This document shows positions 1-8,260 of a stretch of 64,000 nt of DNA, piece after piece. The translations under genes were made by a program, and so were the position numbers. Source of the DNA: Macrococcoides epidermidis (GTDB lineage: Bacteria; Bacillota; Bacilli; Staphylococcales; Staphylococcaceae); assembly GCF_042659445.1 (NCBI RefSeq), contig NZ_JBHSSR010000001.1; one strand, written 5' to 3'. The notes beneath the pieces are model-generated. The model worked only from the letters and a program-made list of their open reading frames with translations. It ran no database searches and was not told the origin of the DNA. Position 1 is the first letter of the stretch. Every line of letters begins with the position of its first letter.

Positions 1-492
1 TGTAGGAAACTTAGAAAAGTGAAAGATACTCCAGTAATTATAATTACAGCGAAAGGTGATACTTACGATAAAGTCATTGGTTTGGATTATGGTGCAGATG
101 ATTATATCGTAAAACCTTTTGATATAGAAGAGTTACTTGCGAGAATAAGGGTGATTTTACGTCGTCAACAGCAACCGAAGAATGATATTGTTGAAGAAAA
201 TATCTTACAAATTGATCAAATGAAGATCAATCTTGATGCATTCTCAGTTTCGATTGACGAAAAAGTACTTGAATTAACAAAGACTGAATTTGAACTGCTT
301 AAGCTACTTGTAGAGAATAAAAAACATGTATTGACTAGAGAACAGATTCTGACAAGTGTCTGGGGTTATGAAAGTGAAGTTGAGACAAATGTAGTTGATG
401 TGTACATAAGATATTTAAGAAATAAACTTAAACCATTTCAATATCATAAGCTGATAGAAACCGTCCGCGGCGTAGGTTATGTCATACGATGA
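1..492 (+). CDS. arlR: ArlR response regulator, 5'-truncated by the window edge
   Basis: OmpR/PhoB-type response regulator, partner of the ArlS kinase encoded next. The frame is open from base 1 (CRKLRK...), so about 62 N-terminal residues including the phospho-accepting Asp lie outside the window. The visible part holds the end of the receiver domain (the ITAK threonine/lysine region and the conserved KPF lysine in DYIVKPFD) and a complete winged-helix DNA-binding domain ending in ETVRGVGYVIR. In staphylococci ArlRS controls autolysis, adhesion and virulence genes. The stop overlaps the arlS start (ATGA), so the two are translationally coupled. A GTG at 19 is only an internal codon. Confidence 0.95.
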   Translation, partial: CRKLRKVKDTPVIIITAKGDTYDKVIGLDYGADDYIVKPFDIEELLARIRVILRRQQQPKNDIVEENILQIDQMKINLDAFSVSIDEKVLELTKTEFELLKLLVENKKHVLTREQILTSVWGYESEVETNVVDVYIRYLRNKLKPFQYHKLIETVRGVGYVIR

Positions 493-1865
493 ATACGAAA
501 TCACAATCATTACGCTCTAAATGGACTGTCTTAACAACGACACTGACATTTATCATTTTTATGATTTTTAGCCTATTCATAATATTTTTAATCAGTACAT
601 ACCAAAAAGAGCAGGAAGTAGAAGATCTAAGGAAAAGTGTCACGGATATTTCTAATCTATTTGAAGAAAAAACGACTGGCGAAGTGACACAGTCAGATAT
701 TTACCGTGCAATCAATAAAAATGAAAAAGTATTTTTGTATAATCTTGATGGAAATAGTATTTATGATGTCAGTACGAATTCTAGTTACGACTTTAATCTA
801 CCAGTTATAAAGACAAATGAACGCAGTCTTGTTCAGAAAAAAATTGGAGAAAGACAATTCTTATTAATGTCAACGCCATTTCACAACGAACATTATAACG
901 GCTATATTACCGTTGCACGTTCTCTGGATGATTACTTTAATGTGATGCAATTTCTTATATTGCTGTGTAGTTTTTTTGGGCTTACAGCTTTATTTATGAC
1001 GGCTTTAATCAGTTTTTTATTTTCTAATCAGATTACAAAGCCTATTCGAAGACTTTCGAGTAAGATGAATCAAATTAAAAGAGATGGTTTTCAAAATAAA
1101 CTGCAAGTCTCTACGAGTTACTATGAAACGGATGATATGATTGACACATTTAATGAGATGATGAGTCAGCTGGAATCAAGCTTTGAACAGCAGAAACAAT
1201 TTGTAGAAGATGCAAGTCATGAGCTTCGTACACCACTACAGATTGTTAATGGTCATTTAAATCTCATACAAAGATGGGGGAAAAATAATCCCGAAATATT
1301 AGAAGAATCTCTCTCTATCTCATTGGAGGAGATGAATCGTATTAATAAACTTGTAGAAGAATTGTTATTATTATCGAAAGACTCAAATTTATTAGAAACA
1401 AAGCAGATTGAAAATATTGATATCAATGCAGAAATTCAAGGTAGAATTCATTCCATACAACAGTTAAAAGACGATTATATGTTTGAATATCATTCAACTC
1501 ATGAACAGATTAAGCTGAATATCAATCGTTTTCATTTTGAACAAATTTTACTGATTTTTCTGGATAATGCGATGAAATATGATCAGATTAATAAACATAT
1601 TGTACTTCGTACCTCTTTGAAGAATAAATTAGTTCAGATTGAAATTATCGATAATGGAGAAGGTATTCCAAAAGAAGATATTCCGAATATATTTGATCGT
1701 TTTTATCGTGTTGATAAATCAAGAGCAAGAAGTAAAGGTGGAAATGGTTTGGGTTTATCGATCGCTAAAAAGTTAATCGAAACATATAAAGGACAAGTGA
1801 AGATAGAAAGTGAAGTCAATCAATTTACAAAAGTTATTATACAATTCCCGATACGTACAATATAA
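489..1865 (+). CDS. arlS: ArlS sensor histidine kinase
   Basis: Membrane sensor kinase that phosphorylates ArlR. It has two membrane segments (about residues 13-35 and 155-178) flanking an extracellular loop, a HAMP linker (about 179-231), and a HisKA domain with phospho-acceptor H244 in DASHELRTP. The HATPase domain shows the N box (N360 in LDNAMKY), the G1 box (D388 in IDNGEG) and the G2 motif GGNGLGLSIA. At 458 aa it matches the usual staphylococcal length (about 451). The start overlaps the arlR stop by 4 bases. No terminator is obvious in the 94 bases before odhA. Confidence 0.95.
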   Translation: MNTKSQSLRSKWTVLTTTLTFIIFMIFSLFIIFLISTYQKEQEVEDLRKSVTDISNLFEEKTTGEVTQSDIYRAINKNEKVFLYNLDGNSIYDVSTNSSYDFNLPVIKTNERSLVQKKIGERQFLLMSTPFHNEHYNGYITVARSLDDYFNVMQFLILLCSFFGLTALFMTALISFLFSNQITKPIRRLSSKMNQIKRDGFQNKLQVSTSYYETDDMIDTFNEMMSQLESSFEQQKQFVEDASHELRTPLQIVNGHLNLIQRWGKNNPEILEESLSISLEEMNRINKLVEELLLLSKDSNLLETKQIENIDINAEIQGRIHSIQQLKDDYMFEYHSTHEQIKLNINRFHFEQILLIFLDNAMKYDQINKHIVLRTSLKNKLVQIEIIDNGEGIPKEDIPNIFDRFYRVDKSRARSKGGNGLGLSIAKKLIETYKGQVKIESEVNQFTKVIIQFPIRTI

Positions 1866-1959
1866 TTCACAAAGATATGTTTTTCCCCTTTAATTTCGTG
1901 CTTTGCTTTGTTAAAATAGCTATGTAAACGTTTTATTTAATTAAATGGAGGGTGGAACC

Positions 1960-4746
1960 ATGACAAAAGGTAAAAACCTAGATGAAGCACCACCTAGATT
2001 TGGAACGAACTTAGGTATTCTTTTAGACATGTTCGATCAATATCTAGTGGATCCATCGTCGGTATCTGATGAGTTACAAGTTTTATTTTCAAGTATTCAG
2101 GGGGGGCAATCAGCACAATCAGGCAATGCAACTAGTGCAGGTAATGCCGATACTGAAAAAGTTAAGCGTGTGTTAAAGTTAATCGATAATATTAGATTGT
2201 ATGGGCATCTTACAGCTGATATATATCCATTATACCGTCCACAGAGAGAAAATTTGCCAGCATTATCGCTTGAGGATTTTAATCTGTCAGAAGAAGATTT
2301 GAAATCTTTGCCAGCTGGTCTTATTTCTGATCAATATGCTCAAAAATTTGCCAATGCATTAGAAGCAATCATTCATCTACAAGCGGCTTATCAAAGTACA
2401 ATTGGTTTTGAAATTTCACATATAAATGATGCTTATGAACGTGAATGGTTAATTGAACAAATCGAATCACGTGAGCATCATCAATTAAGTAAAGATGAAA
2501 AGATTAATCTATTAAAGAGTCTTGCACACGTTGAAGGCTTTGAAAAATATATCCATAAAAATTTTGTAGGAGCAAAACGTTTCTCTATTGAAGGTGTAGA
2601 TGCTTTAGTACCAATGTTAGAGCAAGTATTGCGTATTGGAAACAAAGAAAACATCAAAAATATTGAAATAGGTATGGCACACCGAGGTCGTTTAAATGTA
2701 TTAACACACATTTTAGAAAAGCCGTACGAAATGATGTTATCTGAGTTTATGCATACCGACCCTATGAAATTTTTGCCGGAAGATGGTTCGTTAGTGGTCA
2801 CTAAAGGTTGGACAAGTGATGTTAAATATCACTTAGGTGGTAAAAAGACAACGACAAAATATGGTAACGAACAAATCGTGTCACTTGCAAATAATCCATC
2901 TCACTTAGAAATTGTGGCACCTGTCGTTTTAGGTAAGACACGTGCAGTTCAGGAAATAACTACTGATGTGAATAAACCTGAACAGGATTTCAATAAAGCA
3001 TTAGCAGTTTTAATTCATGGAGACGCAGCATTTCCTGGTCAAGGTATTAACTTTGAGAGTATGAATTTAAGCAATTTAGATGGATACTCTGTTGGTGGTT
3101 CGCTGCATATTATTACAAATAACCGTGTAGGGTTTACAACTGAGCCATATGATTCAAGATCCACTACGTATGCAACTGACGTTGCGAAAGGTTATGACTT
3201 ACCGATTATTCACGTTAATGCTGATGATGTCGAAGCTTGTATGGAAGCGATTGAACTTGCAATGGCATTCCGTCAAAAATTCAACAAGGATTTCGTAATT
3301 GATTTAGTAGGTTATCGTCGTTACGGTCATAATGAAATGGATGAACCAACAATTACGAACCCAATGTTATATAAAGAAGTAAAAGGTCATCCAAGTATTG
3401 AAATCAAATACGGTAAAGAACTTGTAGCAGAAGGTGTTATTACCGAAGATGAAATGAATGCAATTTTTGAAAGTGTTACTGCTGAAATGCGTGCTGCACA
3501 TGATAAAATAGATAAGAGTACTAAAAATAATGACAGTGAAATGCTAGCACCTGTTGAAGTGACAGAAGGTTATGAAAGTGTGGAAACTGGCGTTTCATTT
3601 GATCGATTGAAGAAACTAAATGAAGAAATGTTAAATACTCCAGAGACATTTACAGTATTTAATAAACTTCAAAAAATTCTTGAACGTCGAAATGATCCAT
3701 TTACTAAAGATGGATTAATTGACTGGGGACATGCTGAACTTTTAGCATATGGAACAATCATTCAAGACGGAAAACCTGTAAGACATACAGGTCAGGATGC
3801 GGAGCGAGGAACATTTGCACATCGTCATGCGGTATTAAATGACGAGAACAATGGAGATAAATATGTACCTTTACAACACATTTCTGACGCAAAAGCATCT
3901 TTTGATATTCATAATTCTCCGTTATCAGAAGCAGCTGTTGTAGGTTTTGAGTATGGCTATAATCTTGAAAATAATGATGCATTAGCTGTATGGGAAGCTC
4001 AGTATGGAGATTTTGCTAATATGGCACAAATGATTTTTGATAATTTTGTATCAAGTGCAAATGCTAAATGGGGAGAACGTAGTGGATTAACGTTGCTTTT
4101 ACCTCACGCATATGAAGGACAAGGTCCGGAACACTCTTCTGCACGTTTAGAGCGTTTCTTACAGCTTGCCGGTGAAAATAACTGGACGGTTGCGAATGTA
4201 ACTTCGACAGCAAACTATTTCCACTTATTACGTCGTCAGGCACATTATTTAAATACGTTACAGATGCGACCACTAGTATTAATGAGTCCAAAGAGTTTAT
4301 TACGTAATAACTTCGTAGCAGATACGGTGGATAAGTTTACTGAGGGTAGCTTTAAACCTATTATTTCTGAAAGTTATAAAAAGACGAAAGTTAAGAAGTT
4401 GTTAATTGCAAGTGGGAAAGTAGCTATTGACTTATACACTGAATTGCAAAAAAATCCAAATGATACAATTCACTTAATTCGATTAGAACAATTGTATCCA
4501 TTACCAAAGGAAGAAATTCAAGCAATTATTAACGATTTACGTGGATTAACTGAAATCGGATTTGTTCAGGAGGAACCTGAAAATCAAGGTGCGTGGCAAT
4601 ATATTTATCCAGAATTACTGGATATGGCACAAGGAATTAACGTTAAATACTATGGTCGTGTTCGACGTGCTGCACCATCTGAAGGTGATAATGAGATTCA
4701 TAAACTTGTTCAAACAAAAATCATCAATGAAGCTTTAAACTTATAA
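1960..4746 (+). CDS. odhA: 2-oxoglutarate dehydrogenase E1 component
   Basis: Thiamine-diphosphate E1 subunit of the 2-oxoglutarate dehydrogenase complex (TCA cycle), which decarboxylates 2-oxoglutarate and passes the succinyl group to the lipoyl domain of OdhB. Visible family motifs are GMAHRGRLNVL (about residue 237), the cofactor loop GDAAFPGQGI (about 353) and RRYGHNEMDEP (about 452). An ATG at 1945 is in frame but lies inside the Shine-Dalgarno GGAGGGTGG (1947-1955). The ATG at 1960, 8 bases after GGAGG, gives MTKGKNLDEAPPRFG, like staphylococcal OdhA, with 928 aa. odhB starts 14 bases after the stop, so this is a two-gene operon. Confidence 0.95.
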   Translation: MTKGKNLDEAPPRFGTNLGILLDMFDQYLVDPSSVSDELQVLFSSIQGGQSAQSGNATSAGNADTEKVKRVLKLIDNIRLYGHLTADIYPLYRPQRENLPALSLEDFNLSEEDLKSLPAGLISDQYAQKFANALEAIIHLQAAYQSTIGFEISHINDAYEREWLIEQIESREHHQLSKDEKINLLKSLAHVEGFEKYIHKNFVGAKRFSIEGVDALVPMLEQVLRIGNKENIKNIEIGMAHRGRLNVLTHILEKPYEMMLSEFMHTDPMKFLPEDGSLVVTKGWTSDVKYHLGGKKTTTKYGNEQIVSLANNPSHLEIVAPVVLGKTRAVQEITTDVNKPEQDFNKALAVLIHGDAAFPGQGINFESMNLSNLDGYSVGGSLHIITNNRVGFTTEPYDSRSTTYATDVAKGYDLPIIHVNADDVEACMEAIELAMAFRQKFNKDFVIDLVGYRRYGHNEMDEPTITNPMLYKEVKGHPSIEIKYGKELVAEGVITEDEMNAIFESVTAEMRAAHDKIDKSTKNNDSEMLAPVEVTEGYESVETGVSFDRLKKLNEEMLNTPETFTVFNKLQKILERRNDPFTKDGLIDWGHAELLAYGTIIQDGKPVRHTGQDAERGTFAHRHAVLNDENNGDKYVPLQHISDAKASFDIHNSPLSEAAVVGFEYGYNLENNDALAVWEAQYGDFANMAQMIFDNFVSSANAKWGERSGLTLLLPHAYEGQGPEHSSARLERFLQLAGENNWTVANVTSTANYFHLLRRQAHYLNTLQMRPLVLMSPKSLLRNNFVADTVDKFTEGSFKPIISESYKKTKVKKLLIASGKVAIDLYTELQKNPNDTIHLIRLEQLYPLPKEEIQAIINDLRGLTEIGFVQEEPENQGAWQYIYPELLDMAQGINVKYYGRVRRAAPSEGDNEIHKLVQTKIINEALNL

Positions 4747-4760
4747 GGGGGAAAATAAAA

Positions 4761-6038
4761 GTGGCAGAAATCAGAGTTCCAGAATTAGCAGAATCTATTA
4801 CAGAAGGTACAATATCAACCTGGTTTAAACAAGTTGGAGATGCAGTTGAAAAAGGCGAAAATATCGTTGAGCTTGAAACAGATAAAGTTAACGTAGAAGT
4901 TATTTCTGAAGAAGCAGGTGTTATTACAGAAATAAAAGCACAAGAAGGAGATACAGTTGAAGTTGGATCAGTCATCGCAATCGTTGGTGAAGGTGGGGCA
5001 ACATCGGCACCAGCAGAAAATAAATCACCTGATGCTGCTCCAGCAACTTCTGAAAAAACAGAAGAAACAGTACAATCAGCTGAAACTTCTAAAAATGCTC
5101 CGGAATCATCTGAGCCTATGACACCTAACGAAAAAAGCGGACGTATTGTAGCAACACCATCTGCTAGAAAGTATGCACGTGAGCATGGCATTGATTTAGC
5201 TTCTATTAATCCTCGCGATCCTAAAGGATTAATCAGAAGTCATGATGTACAAAATGCAGTTAATGCACCTGTTCAAGCTGAAAAACCAGCAGCTCCAGCA
5301 CAGGAAAAACCTGCAAAACCTGAAAATCCTGCGAAACCTGTAATTCGTGAAAAAATGAGTCGCAGAAGAAAAACGATTGCTAATAAATTATTAGAAGTTT
5401 CTCAGAATACTGCAATGCTTACTACGTTTAACGAAATCGATATGACAAATGTTATGGATTTACGTAAACGTAAAAAAGATGCATTCCAGGAAAATCATGA
5501 CGGTACACGTTTAGGTTTCATGTCATTCTTTACAAAAGCAGTGGTAGCAGCACTTAAAAAATATCCTGCTGTTAATGCTGAAATTGATGGAGACGATTTA
5601 ATCTTAAAACAATTCTATGATATCGGTGTTGCTGTATCTACTGACGAAGGTTTAGTAGTACCTGTTGTACGTGATTGTGATAAGAAGAACTTTGCTGAAA
5701 TCGAAGGTTCTATCTATGATTTAGCAATTAAAGCACGTGATAAAAAATTAGGATTAGATGATATGATGGGTGGATCATTTACAATCACTAACGGTGGTGT
5801 ATTCGGTTCATTAATGTCTACGCCTATTATCAATGGTACGCAAGCTGCTATTTTAGGTATGCACTCTATCGTGACACGTCCAATTGCAATTGATAAAGAA
5901 CGCATGGAAAATCGTCCGATGATGTATGTCGCATTAAGTTATGATCACAGAATTATCGATGGTAAGGAAGCTGTAGGTTTCTTGAAAACTGTTAAAGAAT
6001 TAATCGAAAATCCTGAAGATTTATTATTAGAAAGCTAA
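4761..6038 (+). CDS. odhB: 2-oxoglutarate dehydrogenase E2 (dihydrolipoyl succinyltransferase)
   Basis: Core E2 subunit that transfers succinyl from lipoate to CoA. The order is an N-terminal lipoyl domain with lipoylated K42 (ETDKVNVEV); an Ala/Pro/Lys-rich linker (about 83-125); an E1/E3-binding domain (about 130-166, ATPSARKYAREHGID); a second Pro/Ala linker (about 172-193); and the catalytic domain with H396 and D400 in SYDHRIIDG. GTG start with AAGGGGGA 5-10 bases upstream. It is the last gene of the odhAB operon and is followed directly by a terminator. The E3 subunit is not encoded here; in relatives it is shared with the pyruvate dehydrogenase complex. Confidence 0.95.
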   Translation: MAEIRVPELAESITEGTISTWFKQVGDAVEKGENIVELETDKVNVEVISEEAGVITEIKAQEGDTVEVGSVIAIVGEGGATSAPAENKSPDAAPATSEKTEETVQSAETSKNAPESSEPMTPNEKSGRIVATPSARKYAREHGIDLASINPRDPKGLIRSHDVQNAVNAPVQAEKPAAPAQEKPAKPENPAKPVIREKMSRRRKTIANKLLEVSQNTAMLTTFNEIDMTNVMDLRKRKKDAFQENHDGTRLGFMSFFTKAVVAALKKYPAVNAEIDGDDLILKQFYDIGVAVSTDEGLVVPVVRDCDKKNFAEIEGSIYDLAIKARDKKLGLDDMMGGSFTITNGGVFGSLMSTPIINGTQAAILGMHSIVTRPIAIDKERMENRPMMYVALSYDHRIIDGKEAVGFLKTVKELIENPEDLLLES

Positions 6039-6058
6039 TTTGTTATAAATAATTTACC

Positions 6059-6104
6059 CAGTAACTTATACACGTTATAATAAGTATAAGTTACTGTTTT
6101 TTTT
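6059..6104 (+). terminator. Rho-independent terminator of odhAB
   Basis: A perfect 13-bp stem (6059-6071 with 6084-6096, arm CAGTAACTTATAC) is followed by eight T residues, 20 bases after the odhB stop. Confidence 0.9.
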
Positions 6105-6122
6105 ATATTTGGAGGAGAAATC

Positions 6123-7082
6123 ATGGATTTATTAGGATTACATCACGTCACTGCCATTACGAGTGATGCACAAAAGTGTTATGACTTTTATCATAAAGTT
6201 TTAGGATTAAAGCTTGTTAAAAAGACAGTTAATCAAGATGCAGTCGATACATATCATCTGTTTTTTGCTGATAATGAAGGTAGTCCAGGTACAGATGTGA
6301 CTTTCTTTGATTTTAAAGATGCACCAAAACATTTACGTGGTACAAATGATATTTATGCCTTTTCATTGCGTGTACCAACAGATTATAGCCTTTATTATTT
6401 TAAACAGCGTTTTGATGAAATGCAGATTAAATATGATGCGGTTATTAAAATAAACGGCAAACATGCACTACCTTTCTATGATTTCGATGATCGCTTAATT
6501 TATTTGATTTCTGATGAATTGAATACTGGTATTCCGATGGGGAAACCTAATCCACATAGTCCTGTAGAAAGTGTTCATCAGGTTTTAGGATTAGGACCCG
6601 TTTTACTTGCTGTAGAACATACGCTTGTTACAGCATCCGTTTTGACACAAATATTAGGTATGGAACGTACCGGAGAATACGAACATAGTGACTCTTTAGA
6701 TACAGTACATGTATTTTCAATGGGTGACGGTGGTAACGGCGGTGAAGTACATCTTTTAAAACGTACTGGTCAGACAGAGCAAGGATATGGTGGTGTTCAT
6801 CATGTCGCTTTTAGAGTGAGTGATGCGTTAAAATTACAAGCTGCCTTAAATAAATTAAATACTGGTAATATTCCAAACTCAGGGGTAGTTGATCGATATT
6901 ATTTTAAATCTTTATATTTCAGAGATATTTCTGGTATATTATTTGAACTTGCAACAGATGGTCCTGGATTTGCATCTGATGAACCAGTTGATGCTTTAGG
7001 TGAACGTTTGAGTTTACCACCATTTTTAGAAGCACGTAGAAATGAAATTGAAAGCGCATTAAAACCAATTCAAACAAAATAA
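6123..7082 (+). CDS. Ring-cleaving dioxygenase-like glyoxalase/VOC protein
   Basis: A 319-aa protein with two glyoxalase/extradiol-dioxygenase (VOC) modules, about residues 4-120 and 150-280. Likely metal ligands are in GLHHVTAI (first module) and GVHHVAFRV plus the Glu in GILFELATDGPGF (second module). Size and layout match the MhqO/MhqE (YkcA) family, often annotated as ring-cleaving dioxygenase and linked to quinone or electrophile tolerance in Bacillus and Staphylococcus. The exact substrate cannot be read from sequence. The Shine-Dalgarno GGAGGAG (6111-6117) fixes the ATG. The next small gene follows 18 bases later and may be co-transcribed. No MhqR-type regulator is adjacent. Confidence 0.8.
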   Translation: MDLLGLHHVTAITSDAQKCYDFYHKVLGLKLVKKTVNQDAVDTYHLFFADNEGSPGTDVTFFDFKDAPKHLRGTNDIYAFSLRVPTDYSLYYFKQRFDEMQIKYDAVIKINGKHALPFYDFDDRLIYLISDELNTGIPMGKPNPHSPVESVHQVLGLGPVLLAVEHTLVTASVLTQILGMERTGEYEHSDSLDTVHVFSMGDGGNGGEVHLLKRTGQTEQGYGGVHHVAFRVSDALKLQAALNKLNTGNIPNSGVVDRYYFKSLYFRDISGILFELATDGPGFASDEPVDALGERLSLPPFLEARRNEIESALKPIQTK

Positions 7083-7100
7083 AGATATGGGGTTGTTAAT

Positions 7101-7304
7101 ATGTTACATGAAGAATGGCAAGATAAAGCTGCAATCAAACAAGTTAAAGTTGTTAATGTTGATGCTAAAAAATATAAAGTAAACGATATGCTTACTGTCG
7201 GTCAAGTTTATGATGTGGTCAATGAAACAGAAGAATATTATCATATACGAGACAATAGTGGTAAAGTTGGCGGATATTATAAAGAATATTTTGAAGAAAT
7301 TTAA
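7101..7304 (+). CDS. Small conserved protein (DUF6501-like)
   Basis: A 67-aa soluble protein with a compact beta-rich pattern: KVKVVNVDAKKYKVNDMLTV..., then VYDVVNETEEYYHIRDNSGKVGGYYKEYFEEI. The ending GKVGGYYKEYF resembles the DUF6501 family of small Firmicute proteins of unknown function. That family match is from memory and moderate. The ATG follows a weak GGGG Shine-Dalgarno. It sits directly behind the dioxygenase-like gene, so it is probably read from the same transcript. No catalytic motif is visible and no function is proposed. Confidence 0.7.
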   Translation: MLHEEWQDKAAIKQVKVVNVDAKKYKVNDMLTVGQVYDVVNETEEYYHIRDNSGKVGGYYKEYFEEI

Positions 7305-7411
7305 GAATTTTATTAATACAGAAAGTAAATACTGATAAAGTATTATATTTATAATACTTTTTGTGATAATTTCGTAAAAACAGTTTATAACAAAATATTA
7401 GTACAATCATG

Positions 7412-7460
7412 TATAATAAGGTTAAACAATAAAGGGGCAAAATATTGCCTCTTTTTATTT
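7412..7460 (+). promoter_or_regulatory. Promoter -10 and 5' UTR hairpin before the MoxR/VWA operon
   Basis: TATAAT at 7412-7417 is a good -10 element. About 14 bases later comes a 10-bp hairpin (AAAGGGGCAA 7431-7440 with TTGCCTCTTT 7445-7454, tetraloop AATA), then a short T-rich run and the AAGGAG of the next gene at 7465. The hairpin could be the terminator of the preceding small gene. If the -10 is used, it becomes an early-transcript hairpin of the moxR-like mRNA, that is an attenuator or a 5' stabiliser. I cannot decide between these. Confidence 0.5.
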
Positions 7461-7477
7461 TGAAAAGGAGTAAGATC

Positions 7478-8260
7478 ATGCAAAAATATCAAAATAGCGA
7501 TGTAACGATATACGAGGACGCTCTGGCAATGCTAAATTTAAGTAAAAATGTATTATTAAAGGGGCCAACTGGTTCTGGTAAAACGAAATTAGCAGAAACT
7601 TTGAGTGTTGATATGGATCAGAAGATGAATAGTATTAACTGTTCGGTAGACTTAGATGCAGAGAGTTTATTAGGTTATAAAACAATCGAAAATAGCAATG
7701 GTGAATCTCGAATCGTATTCGTGGATGGACCAGTTATTGAAGCAATGCGTGAAGGTAACATATTATACATTGATGAAATTAATATGGCTAAACCTGAAAC
7801 GTTACCTATTTTAAACGGTGTGCTTGATTTTCGTAGAACAATAACGAATCCGTTTACTGGAGAAGTGATTAAAGCACATGATAATTTTAAAGTTATTGCA
7901 GCGATAAATGTTGGTTATGTAGGTACATTACCAATGAACGAAGCATTAAAAAATAGATTTGTCGTTTTAGATCTTCACTATATAAGTGGTGATGTCTTAA
8001 AACAAGTTATAGTAGAACAGACGACATTACAAGATACCAAGATAATTGATCAGATTATAAAGTTTAATCAGGATTTAGTAACGATGGCGAGTCAAGGTCA
8101 AATTAGTGAAGAAGCAAGTTCAGTCCGTGCTTTGCTTGATTTCTGTGATTTAATACAAGTAATGCCGATTGAACGTGCAGCGAAACGTGCAATCATTGAT
8201 AAGTTGGATGATGAGCGAGAACAAAATGCGATTATCAATGCAATGGAACTGAATTTTTAA
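7478..8260 (+). CDS. MoxR-family AAA+ ATPase
   Basis: A 260-aa AAA+ ATPase of the MoxR/CobS/NorQ type. Walker A is GPTGSGKT (residues 29-36), Walker B is ILYIDEINMA (about 95-104), and an arginine-finger-like stretch NEALKNRFVV follows. MoxR ATPases work with VWA-domain partners as metal-insertion or protein-remodelling chaperones. The partner is encoded immediately downstream with a one-base stop/start overlap (TAATG). The ATG at 7478 has AAGGAG 7 bases upstream. A TTG at 7445 in the same frame lies in a hairpin arm and is rejected. The client of the pair is not known from this window. Confidence 0.88.
   Translation: MQKYQNSDVTIYEDALAMLNLSKNVLLKGPTGSGKTKLAETLSVDMDQKMNSINCSVDLDAESLLGYKTIENSNGESRIVFVDGPVIEAMREGNILYIDEINMAKPETLPILNGVLDFRRTITNPFTGEVIKAHDNFKVIAAINVGYVGTLPMNEALKNRFVVLDLHYISGDVLKQVIVEQTTLQDTKIIDQIIKFNQDLVTMASQGQISEEASSVRALLDFCDLIQVMPIERAAKRAIIDKLDDEREQNAIINAMELNF

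Noticed and set aside
1945..1959. Upstream ATG as odhA start
   Set aside because: The codons overlap the Shine-Dalgarno GGAGGGTGG, and the ATG at 1960 matches the family N-terminus.
7445..7477. TTG start extending the MoxR ATPase
   Set aside because: It lies in the right arm of a hairpin with no ribosome site; the ATG at 7478 has AAGGAG.
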